Below, one piece after another: positions 1 to 7,000 of a DNA stretch of 11,046 bases; within the stretch, counting starts at the first letter, position 1, and each line of letters opens with the position of its first letter. The notes under the pieces are model-generated. The model did not search any database, was not told the DNA's origin, and saw nothing but the letters and a program-made list of their open reading frames with translations. Where the stretch lies: positions 1-11,046 of the forward strand of contig DKQD01000032.1 of the NCBI GenBank assembly GCA_002474345.1. Reading direction: 5' to 3'. The translations under genes were made by a program, and so were the position numbers. This stretch comes from Bacteriovoracaceae bacterium UBA7317 (lineage in GTDB: Bacteria > Bdellovibrionota > Bacteriovoracia > Bacteriovoracales > Bacteriovoracaceae).

Positions 1-1
1 C

Positions 2-304
2 GAAATATCAATTGGTTCAGAACCCAATAAAGATGACCTCTATAAATGGAGCTTTATTCCTAATAATAAAGAGAATAATTTTAAAAAAGAAATAGGTGGT
101 TCAGTCTACACTGATATAATTTATCTTTGCAAAAATCCAATAATTACATTATCGAAAGATCATTTAAAAAAGGCTGGTTTTTTACCCAAAGCAGGTGAAA
201 CCTACCATATCAATATACGAAATATAAATTTATTTCATGATAAATGGTTAAATAGACTTGCTCCAGGATTAAGCACTGAATGGACAGCTCCAGATGATTT
301 ATAA
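2..304 (+). CDS. C-terminal part of an unrecognised protein (5' end outside window)
   Basis: An open frame enters from the left edge and runs 100 codons without a stop to TAA at 302-304. It has no internal feature that suggests a start, so it is read as the 3' end of a longer gene. The visible part is mixed alpha/beta-looking and moderately charged. It has one cysteine (in YLCKNP), no hydrophobic segment, and a tail ending in WTAPDDL. I do not recognise a family. The next gene on the same strand starts 15 bases after this stop with its own AAGGTG ribosome-binding site, so the two are probably co-transcribed. The function is unknown; the call as real coding sequence rests on the clean frame, the end position and the tight spacing. 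Confidence 0.7.
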   Translation, partial: EISIGSEPNKDDLYKWSFIPNNKENNFKKEIGGSVYTDIIYLCKNPIITLSKDHLKKAGFLPKAGETYHINIRNINLFHDKWLNRLAPGLSTEWTAPDDL

Positions 305-319
305 AAAAGGTGAATAATA

Positions 320-1120
320 ATGGGAAAAATAATTGTTGGAATTTTAGTCATTGGTGTTATTTCTTTCTTCACCTTTCGAGGTGGTGATAAGGAAGTGGTT
401 GATAAAGATGAAGCAAAAGAAAGAAAAACCGCCTCTTTAGGTAAACCTAAAACAAAAGAAAAAGAAACAGTAATAGAGAAAGAAAAAAAAGAGGAGGAGA
501 AAGAAAAAGTTCCTAAACTTTCAAAAGAAAAAGTAGCCGAAATAAAAGAACTCATTCAGAAAGGCAAAGATCAAGTTATCGCTTCAATAAAAAATGGAAA
601 AGATTCTAACAATTCAATGACAAGAGAAGAGGTTTTTCAAAAATTTAATGAAATCCCTGAAGACCTTGAGTCTTACAATCTTTCTGAAGATAAAGATTAT
701 TTTGTTTCAAAAAAATGGAGGGCCATTTCTAAAAAGAAGTTTAAAAAAGAAATGGGAGAAAAGTCTTTTGAAAAAATGGGAATGGTCTTTTTTAAGCCAA
801 GTGATGGAATTGAAGCAGAGGACGCTCTCAAGGTTCAAGAGGACCACCCAGTTACTTATAACAAAGAAAGTAAAATGTTTGGCATTTTATCAGGAAGTAT
901 AAAAATTAAATTAAACCCAAACAATGAAGATACTTTAAATAAGGTTTTAAAGGGTAATAATTTAAAAGTTCTTTATAAAGCGGCCCATATTAATTTTTAT
1001 TCGGTCGCTCCGGAATCTAAAGACAGTGCTCTTAATGTTTCTTATGAGGCCCTTAAAAAAGACGAGAATGTAAAATTGGCGGAACTAGAAATTATTGAAA
1101 CTGTTCCAAGTAGTAAGTAA
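320..1120 (+). CDS. Membrane-anchored Lys/Glu-rich protein with C-terminal subtilase-propeptide-like domain
   Basis: The 266-residue product starts at an ATG 7 bases after AAGGTG. Residues 3-19 form a single hydrophobic segment followed by Arg, which suggests an N-terminal membrane anchor with the bulk probably in the periplasm. Residues 22-95 are a highly charged Lys/Glu linker, probably helical or coiled. A middle part (about 100-185) is unrecognised. Residues 190-262 read like the propeptide (inhibitor I9/fervidolysin-type) fold of S8 subtilases: an opening beta-strand (GSIKIKLNP), NNLKVLYKAAHINFYSV for the central strands, then a helix and the ending ALKKDENVKLAELE, which parallels the family's aLkkdpnVeyAEpn signature. 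There is no catalytic subtilase domain in the protein or in the window, so it could act in trans as a protease chaperone or inhibitor, or be an unrelated ferredoxin-like fold. The domain call is by-eye inference; the coding call is firm. Confidence 0.85.
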   Translation: MGKIIVGILVIGVISFFTFRGGDKEVVDKDEAKERKTASLGKPKTKEKETVIEKEKKEEEKEKVPKLSKEKVAEIKELIQKGKDQVIASIKNGKDSNNSMTREEVFQKFNEIPEDLESYNLSEDKDYFVSKKWRAISKKKFKKEMGEKSFEKMGMVFFKPSDGIEAEDALKVQEDHPVTYNKESKMFGILSGSIKIKLNPNNEDTLNKVLKGNNLKVLYKAAHINFYSVAPESKDSALNVSYEALKKDENVKLAELEIIETVPSSK

Positions 1121-1154
1121 ACAAAAAACCTAAAATTAGCTTCGAAGACCTAGG

Positions 1155-1760
1155 TTAAGAGTTTAACTTACGAACTCTAAAATCTCTTTTTCTCTCGGCA
1201 GTTGGTGGTTCATGAGCAGGCCAACCAAGAACAATAGTTCCCACAAGGTCTAAAGTCTTTTTTTCTTCATCTTCAAAGTACTTTTTACCAATGAACTTAT
1301 CAATTTCTTTTTTAAAAGTTAAGGGCGCTCCCATAGAGCAAGAACCGAGCCCCTCAATAGTAGCCGCAAGCATCATATTTTGCATGGCCATGAAAACCGA
1401 ACCCACGTTTGTAAATTCAACAAAGTTAGAGTTTGAAGCACTGTAACATAAAACGACAACTGGCGCCCCACCCAATGTATAGAAAAACCTTTCCGTAAAT
1501 TCATAAAGGGAGGGCTTAAGCTTATCCTTTAAGACTTCCTTTTGTTTTAGCCAGGCCCTTTGGCAAAACTCAAGGTACTCTTCCTTTTTTTCTCCTGAAA
1601 GGACAATAAAACGCCAATTTTGTTCATTTTTTCCGGAAGGAGCGTAAAGGGCAGCTTCTATCACACGGTCTAATAATTCAGAGTCAATAAGCTTTTGTTC
1701 ATAAAGCCTTATAGACCTCCTGCTTTTTACCAAATCATAAAATGATTCTTGATTCTGCAC
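1155..1760 (-). CDS. Nitroreductase family FMN-dependent oxidoreductase
   Basis: This predicted cytoplasmic flavoenzyme would use NAD(P)H to reduce nitro compounds, quinones or other electrophiles; the true substrate cannot be told. The 201-residue product shows the family signatures in order: RRSIR (14-18, FMN phosphate contact), APSGKNEQNWRF (40-51, flavin-binding turn), a long helix around SVFMAMQNMMLAATIEGLGSC (121-141), and LGWP near the C-terminus (178-181). The frame is open up to a GTG at 1803-1805, but I choose the internal GTG at 1758-1760: AGGAAGG lies 8 bases before it (1769-1775), and the resulting N-terminus begins about 13 residues before RRSIR, as is usual. The extra 15 residues of the longer form look unrelated to the family. 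It is a single gene, convergent with the one ending at 1120. Confidence 0.9.
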   Translation of the reverse strand: MQNQESFYDLVKSRRSIRLYEQKLIDSELLDRVIEAALYAPSGKNEQNWRFIVLSGEKKEEYLEFCQRAWLKQKEVLKDKLKPSLYEFTERFFYTLGGAPVVVLCYSASNSNFVEFTNVGSVFMAMQNMMLAATIEGLGSCSMGAPLTFKKEIDKFIGKKYFEDEEKKTLDLVGTIVLGWPAHEPPTAERKRDFRVRKLNS

Positions 1761-1768
1761 TCTTTTAA

Positions 1769-1775
1769 CCTTCCT
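1769..1775 (-). promoter_or_regulatory. Shine-Dalgarno that fixes the nitroreductase start
   Basis: On the minus strand AGGAAGG sits 8 bases upstream of the GTG at 1758-1760. It is the best ribosome-binding site near this gene and lies inside the longer open frame, so it argues for the internal GTG rather than the one at 1803-1805. Confidence 0.75.
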
Positions 1776-1814
1776 ACCACTTAAAAACGAACAGTTTAGT
1801 AGCACAAAAATTTA

Positions 1815-1820
1815 ATTATA
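1815..1820 (-). promoter_or_regulatory. Possible -10 box for the nitroreductase gene
   Basis: A perfect TATAAT occurs on the minus strand about 55 bases upstream of the chosen GTG. No convincing -35 hexamer is found at 16-18 bases, and the region is AT-rich, so chance occurrence is likely. Confidence 0.25.
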
Positions 1821-1891
1821 AAAAGTTCTGTAAAATCTTTCTTTTTTCTTTTAGAAACTAATCCCAAGAAACAAAATTATGGGTTAAATAA

Positions 1892-2407
1892 ATGAATTAT
1901 AAGGACTATTTGTAACTTTTCTCAACGCAAAACGACACTTTAATAAGCGGTGAAGAAGGTGCTTTCTTTAATCCTGAACTTAAACAAAATCTTCATTTTT
2001 CAAGAGACTTTTTGGACTTCACCAACTCTCATAGCATTCCAAAACTTGATGAGTGGCAATATGAGAAGATCCTAAAGCAGAAAGCACAGAAAGGAATAAG
2101 GGATACCTACTCGGCCTTCATGCCTTTTAACGAATCCACGAGATCAATTGAACCTTTCATTGATATTTTTAAAAAAGATTTATTACCTGGTGACATCATT
2201 TTAAACCTTTGGTGCAGAACAGGTTATACGGGAGAATACTTAGCTTCACACTTTCCTGAGTAAATCGTTATTTCTGCCTGGGATGGAAATAACGATGTTT
2301 TGGGCTTCAAAGGGTTTAGCTTTTGGTTAAAAGAGTCTAAAAGGCTCCCAAACCACAAAGTTATTTTCTTTGACCCTTGTAAAAAGTTTCAAACAACAGA
2401 GCTGTGA
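1892..2407 (+). pseudogene. Decayed SAM-dependent methyltransferase (N-terminal half, two in-frame stops)
   Basis: One reading frame runs from ATG at 1892 to TGA at 2405-2407 and stays protein-like throughout, but is broken by TAA at 1913-1915 and TAA at 2261-2263. Joined across the stops it gives about 170 residues: MNYKDYL, then a segment with GEEGAFFNPELK, KGIRDTY, and the motif-I-like stretch PGDIILNLWCRTGYTGEYLA, then (after the second stop) a segment ending near HKVIFFDP. The strand-turn-helix with CRTGYTGE resembles the SAM-binding motif I of class I methyltransferases (usual form D-x-G-C-G-T-G), and the acidic/Asn region after the second stop could be the next SAM-contact strand. The C-terminal half of such an enzyme is missing. 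Both stops are one substitution from CAA, AAA or GAA. I read it as a dead remnant; the family call is moderate. Confidence 0.7.
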
Positions 2408-2625
2408 CTAGTGCTGATGCTGATGCTTTTACTGAAAAGCTTATCGGTGTTAACATTAACGAAGCAACGGAAGCTTACAAGGCAAGCCTTGAAGGTGACG
2501 AAACATCACTAACTTCATTGATTGAAAAAGCAGCTGACGTTAATGAAACAAGTCCAGAAAATATGAAAGACTATTTAACAATCTTGTTCTTAATAAATAA
2601 TTTTTTTCAAAAAAGGGTGCCTTAG
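2404..2625 (+). pseudogene. Short open-frame fragment, probable 3' remnant of another gene
   Basis: A 73-codon frame begins with GTG at 2404, overlapping the TGA of the methyltransferase remnant. It is open back to a TAA at 2380 and has no ribosome-binding site. The product is acidic and Ala/Glu/Thr-rich (ADADAFTEKL, EATEAYKASLEG) and lacks the Lys/Phe richness of neighbouring proteins, so it looks like the tail of a different, perhaps well-expressed, protein. Its stop TAG at 2623-2625 lies in the loop of the terminator hairpin, so the last ten or so codons cross the hairpin arm; an original stop was probably earlier (several TAA triplets lie at 2591-2600 in other frames). It could instead be a small real protein, but I think a fragment is more likely. 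Confidence 0.45.
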
Positions 2626-2641
2626 GGCACCCTTCTTTTTT
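2609..2641 (+). terminator. Strong intrinsic terminator
   Basis: AAGGGTGCC (2613-2621) pairs perfectly with GGCACCCTT (2626-2634) around a four-base loop TTAG. It is followed by CTTTTTTT and preceded by an A-run that can extend the stem. This is a classic rho-independent terminator, apparently retained although the gene before it has decayed. Confidence 0.92.
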
Positions 2642-2655
2642 ACTCACTTCCTTAT

Positions 2656-2685
2656 TTGACTCATCTATCAACATTTTTTTAAAAA
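2656..2685 (+). promoter_or_regulatory. Candidate promoter for the small secreted protein
   Basis: TTGACT (2656-2661) is followed after 17-18 bases by TTAAAA/TAAAAA. The -35 matches the consensus well and the -10 poorly. An alternative pair, TTGTAA (2711-2716) with TATAAA (2737-2742), has a long 20-base spacer. Confidence 0.3.
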
Positions 2686-2762
2686 AGACCTACACCAATT
2701 CATTAATATTTTGTAATGTCCCAATTTATTGGAGCCTATAAAAATCGAAAATTGGAGATGGT

Positions 2763-3044
2763 ATGAAAAAGATTTTCCCCCTATTTATTTCTTTTTTGTT
2801 TATTTTTGCCTCAACAGCTGAAGCTGGAAACCGCAGAAAATGCATTAAGGAAGGAAACACTTGGGTTATTACACCGAGTGGAAAAAAGTTTTGCATGAAA
2901 AAACTTGGTAAAACAAGCCGAAGTGGAAGCTTTGATGATGATATTACTGCGATAAGAAGAAGGAAGTGTCTCAAGTCTGGTGGTATATGGATGGTTCATT
3001 CAACTGGTAAGTTCTGTTTAAAAAAACTTGATTACCTTGAATAA
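2763..3044 (+). CDS. Small secreted cationic protein with two tandem two-Cys motifs
   Basis: The product is 93 residues and begins with a clear signal peptide (MKKIFPLFISFLFIFASTAEA, likely cleaved after AEA at residue 21). The mature part holds two copies of one motif: RRKC-I-K-x-G-N-x-W-V-x(3)-S-G-K-x-F-C-M-K-K-L (residues 24-48) and RRKC-L-K-x-G-G-x-W-M-x(2)-S-T-G-K-F-C-L-K-K-L (about 66-90). They are joined by an acidic-patched linker, SGSFDDD. Each copy has two cysteines about 18 residues apart, one conserved Trp and a Gly-Lys turn, so each could be a small disulfide-closed module. The protein is strongly basic. The start has GGAG five bases upstream. It is a single-gene unit between two terminators. 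I do not recognise the family; the role is unknown (binding module, toxin or wall-binding are all open). Confidence 0.85.
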   Translation: MKKIFPLFISFLFIFASTAEAGNRRKCIKEGNTWVITPSGKKFCMKKLGKTSRSGSFDDDITAIRRRKCLKSGGIWMVHSTGKFCLKKLDYLE

Positions 3045-3058
3045 TAAATAAAACTTAG

Positions 3059-3100
3059 AAGTGACTCCTTAGGTTTCTAGGGATCACTTTTATCTTTTAT
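3059..3100 (+). terminator. Intrinsic terminator after the small secreted protein
   Basis: AAGTGA plus TCCTTAG (3059-3072, one bulged C at 3065) pair with CTAGGGA plus TCACTT (3077-3089). The pairing includes one G-T wobble and leaves a GTTT loop. It is followed by TTATCTTTTATCTTTTT. The hairpin begins 14 bases after the stop codon. Confidence 0.82.
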
Positions 3101-3156
3101 CTTTTTCCTCACACCTTTTACTACTTCACCCATTTTTACATTCTTTAAAATTATTT

Positions 3157-3201
3157 TTTAATTTAAGGCTTGCCTTTTTTTTTTTTTCTTTTTAAATTAA
3201 A
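3157..3201 (+). repeat. 10-bp inverted repeat enclosing a small hairpin and a T13 tract
   Basis: TTTAATTTAA (3157-3166) and TTAAATTAAA (3192-3201) are exact inverted copies. Between them lie AAGGC-TT-GCCTT and an unbroken run of 13 T (3175-3187). It sits 40 to 85 bases upstream of the exported CYTH-like gene. Confidence 0.6.
3170..3198 (+). promoter_or_regulatory. Weak candidate promoter with the T13 tract in its spacer
   Basis: TTGCCT (3170-3175) and TAAATT (3193-3198) are 17 bases apart, each matching four of six consensus positions. Almost the whole spacer is the T-run. The same T-run could instead be the tail of a small terminator. Confidence 0.25.
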
Positions 3202-3242
3202 CGTTATTTATTTATTGTTAATAATTTATTAGGACGAAGTTA

Positions 3243-4049
3243 ATGCTTAAAAGTTTTTTACTTATCATGACCTTATTCATTCCCTTCACGAATGCAATGT
3301 CTGAGCTAAGACTCGAACTAACGAAAGAACAATATAAGAAGCTAAAACCAGGTTTTGTCAGTAAGACAAAAAAAAGATTTGATATTTATATAGAAGCTTT
3401 TGATGGGAAAAATTTTTTACTAGAAAAAAAAGGAATCAAATTTAGACTGAAAAATGACCAAAAGAAGACCGTTATTCAGGTCTCAAAACTTCTTTCCTCT
3501 GAAAATCTTAAATGTGACTCACATAAAATTACCTGGAAAAAGAAAAATACCATCCGCTCAAATAACCAGGAACTTAGCCGCCGTTTGATGTACCAAGCAA
3601 CAGAAATTTTTAAATACCTCAACTCAGATAGCGAAATACCCAAGGATTTGATTGTTGGCTTTGATTCACAAATTAGAAAAATAAACTTTAAAGGCAAGGA
3701 TTTCCTCTTTAAATACCTGCCAAAAAATAAAAAGGTTTATTTTCTTCCTTCACATACTAATAAAAAGTATAGAAAGAAGATAAAGCTTTTAACTCAAAAA
3801 AAGTCCTTTTTAAAATTGGCCTTGGGTAAAACGGTTGAAAAAAGAAATGATAATAAGTTTGTAACATTTTATGAATTAGAGGGCGATGGAAAATCTGAAG
3901 ATATAGAAAAAGACCCAAATCTGATTAATCTTTTTTGCAAGAAAGTAAATGCCCTCTCTCCATCAAAAAATAGTAAGGCCTTAAAAATGGAAAAGAACAT
4001 AAACCTTAAAAGCTACAAGGTAAGGTCCCCTTTTCTTTTTAAGTCATAA
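3243..4049 (+). CDS. Exported protein with CYTH-like (triphosphate tunnel) fold
   Basis: The 268-residue, strongly basic protein has an N-terminal signal sequence (residues 1-18, likely cut near TNA). The start is supported by AGGA eight bases upstream. The mature part begins at once with SELRLELTKEQ, reminiscent of the ExExK strand that opens CYTH domains. It continues with RFDIYIEAFDGKNFLLEKKG and GIKFRLK (45-70), matching the family's yfDt...L...g..lRiR strands, then KKTVIQVSK (the TlK strand), and late in the protein a FYELEGDG stretch (209-216) like the E-x-E strand. CYTH enzymes cleave triphosphate substrates in the cytoplasm. Here the ExExK motif is imperfect and a signal peptide is present, so catalysis is doubtful and a binding role possible. 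The family call is by eye only. The gene is convergent with the RND gene, overlapping it by 11 bases. Confidence 0.8.
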   Translation: MLKSFLLIMTLFIPFTNAMSELRLELTKEQYKKLKPGFVSKTKKRFDIYIEAFDGKNFLLEKKGIKFRLKNDQKKTVIQVSKLLSSENLKCDSHKITWKKKNTIRSNNQELSRRLMYQATEIFKYLNSDSEIPKDLIVGFDSQIRKINFKGKDFLFKYLPKNKKVYFLPSHTNKKYRKKIKLLTQKKSFLKLALGKTVEKRNDNKFVTFYELEGDGKSEDIEKDPNLINLFCKKVNALSPSKNSKALKMEKNINLKSYKVRSPFLFKS

Positions 4050-7000
4050 GCTTATCTGTAAAAGAGCGTAAACGCGAATAAATTGTATAGAGGCAAGGAA
4101 CAAGAAAAAGAGTAATTAAGGTTGAAAAAAAGAGCCCCCAGCCCATCGTCAACATCATCTCAGCAAGCATCGAATCATAACCAAAAAAGCCATAAGCGGT
4201 TGGGAGAATCGCCACAACGGTAGTCACAGTGGTAATCACAACCGCCCTAAAACGAGTGCTCGCCCCTTCACAGATGACTCTTAATGAGGCCTCACCTTCT
4301 TTTTTTACAAGATTCTCAATTTTTGAAATCATAACAATAGCATCATTGATCACGACTCCCATCATCCCCAAAGTACCAATAATTGAAAAGAAGCCATACA
4401 TGGACATTTTATGAATAAGAAGAACAAAAATAATTCCTGCCATTCCAAAAGGAATTATAGAAACGATTACCAGAGGAATGGCCAAGGAATTAAAAAGAAT
4501 GACTAAAATAAAATAAGTCATTAAGGCCACTAAAAGAATTGAAATTTTAAAATCATTTCTGGAGTCTCTTGAGTCCTTAACTTCGCCTACGAATGACAAA
4601 AGAGAAGCTGGGAACTGACTCCCTAAAACAGGGAAAGTCTTTTTTTCAACATCTTCAGCGATTTCAAGAGGTGTTACCTCGACTCCTTTTTTGAGATCCG
4701 CATAAAGCATCGTTGTTCTTTTGAAATTAACTCGATCAATACTAAGAGGCTTTTTTCTTTCTTCTATTTCTAAAATTCTTTTAAGTGATATGAGTGAACC
4801 TTGGGCATTGGTTACTTTTACTTTGTAGATATTTTCGATGTCTTGGTTAAAACCATCTTCGATCAACATTTTGACTTCAACTGTCTCCTCTTCCCTTGTA
4901 ATATCAAAGAGATTAACACCACCAACAAAGGAACGAAGAACATTAGTCAACTGAGACGGGCTCACTTTTAACCTTGTCATTTCCTTTTGATTAATTTTAA
5001 AAAGGTATTCTTTTTTCAAAAGAGGTCTCTCTAATTCAACGTTTCCAATATCTACTCTTCTTTCCATCTCAGTTTTTAATAAGTCTGCAAGCTTTTTTCT
5101 TTTTTCATCGTTATTTTCCTGTATCCTTATTTCAATGGGACTTCCACTACTTCTTCCCCACCTATGCTTAATAAACCTCACTTGCTTAAAACCCTTTAGG
5201 CCCTTTGCCGTCTTTTCCCACTTTTTGATGAGGCTTCTTAATTTAACCTTCCTTTTTCCAAGGGGTAAGATTTCCACGCGCATAAAAACGCTGTTTTCCC
5301 GCGCTTGCCCTCCCCTTCGGCTTACGCCCACCCTACTTCTTACTGCAACAACAGACTTTGTTTTATCTTGTAAAAATATATTTTCAAGTTCATTTATAAA
5401 AGACGCCATTTCAAGGCGGTTTAAGTTTTCCTTAGCTGTAGCTCTTACATAAATTTCTTTGGCCTCCTCCCTAGGAAACATAACAAATTTAAGCTTTGCC
5501 TTATAAAAATAAATACTTGACCCTAAAATCCCTATAAAAAAGAGAAGGAGGAGGGATTTATAATTAAGGCATTTTTCAAGAAAGTTTTTGTACCGTATTT
5601 CCCACTTATGAAATCTTCTTTCCTTTTTTTCTTGCTCACCCTCTTTAAGTGAAGGAACTCTTTGTTTTCTTTTAAACCTTAATTTATCTAAGACTTTTGA
5701 AAGAAAATGAGATTTATAGATAAGGTGATTTGGAAGAACGAAATATGATTCGATAAGACTTCCAAACAGCATAAAGACAATGATTAAAGGAATATACGAA
5801 ACTAGTTTCCCAAAAAAGCCTTGGAAGTAAAAAAGAGGGATGAAGGCCACACAAGTTGTGAGAATGGAGGCAAGAATCGGTTTGAAAACTTCTCTCGAAC
5901 CTTGTACAGCTGCTTCTAAAGGCCCTTCACCCGATTCAATTTTACGCTCAATATTTTCGGCCACAATAATGGCATCATCCACCACAACGCCCATTAAAAT
6001 AATGATTGCTGCTAACGTTACATTGTTAACGGTATAACCAATAATATGGGCAAGAGTTATACTGACGGCCAATGAAAAAGGAATACCGCAAGCTACCCAA
6101 AATCCCGTTTTAAAATCAAGCGCCAAAAAAAGAAAAAGAAGAATAAAAAGAAAACCTAATAGACCATTACTTGAAATGAGTCCCAAACGGTTCGTGACAT
6201 CGTAGGACTCATCGTCCATAAGTTTGATTTTGATAGGGCCTTCTTTATTCCGTGCCCTAAACATCTTAACAACCTCAAAAACTTTTTCTCTGGCCTTTAA
6301 AATATCACTTGAGATACTTTTTCTAACTGAAAATGTAACGGCTTCATGCCCTTGTATCTTCCTTACTGAGCGTCTTTCTCGATAGGTTTCACGAATCGTT
6401 GCCAAATCTTTTAGTGTAACCGTCTTTCCTTGATAGTTTCTTCTTATAACAACATTTTCAAGGGCCTCTTTGTTTCCAAGTTCTTGGACAACAACAACCC
6501 GACTTTCTTCTTTGTTTTTTATCTGTCCAAGAGGGATCCTATAATGATTTGACCTTAATTTGGTATAAACTTGATTCAGAGAGATTTGGTATCTTTGTAA
6601 TTTTTTTGGATTAACTATCACTTTTATTTCAGGAGGTAAATATCCTCCTTTTGAGACAGAACTTATTTCCTTTAAATTAACAAGCTGGTTTTCTAGAGAG
6701 TTGACCTGTTCTTGAAGCCTCTTCCTTTCCAAGTCTGTAAGGATTTTGCTGCCTTGAATATAGATGCCTATATCAATTATGGCCTTCTCACTCGATTTAA
6801 ATTGTCGGATTGAAGGCTTCTCTACATCAGCTGGGAGTTTAGTACCTAAAATAACGTCTTTGATATTTTGAACAACTTCCTTTTTATCTGGATAGTCACT
6901 TCGAAGCGTTACTCCTACTGAAGAAACACCAGGACTCGAGGTAGAATTTACTTCCTCTATTCCTTGAAGACCTCTTAACTCATCTTCTAAAGGTCGAGTA

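Noticed and set aside
235..555. Minus-strand Ser/Phe-rich open frame
   Set aside because: It is the reverse of the Lys/Glu-rich coding region of the 320-1120 gene; the Ser/Phe bias is what the complement of AAA/GAA codons gives.
648..902. Second plus-strand frame within the 320-1120 gene
   Set aside because: It is a shifted-frame shadow with Lys/Leu/Ser content set by the A-rich main frame.
1127..1155. AACCTA...TAGGTT inverted repeat as a terminator between the first two gene groups
   Set aside because: Only six pairs with a long loop and no T-run on either side.
1913..2263. The two in-frame TAA codons as programmed readthrough or recoding
   Set aside because: TAA is used as a normal stop by several genes here, selenocysteine and pyrrolysine use TGA and TAG, and the 3' half of the enzyme is missing. 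Decay is simpler.
5135..5452. Plus-strand open frame inside the RND gene
   Set aside because: It lies wholly inside a clearly coding gene on the other strand and has no recognisable motif or ribosome-binding site.
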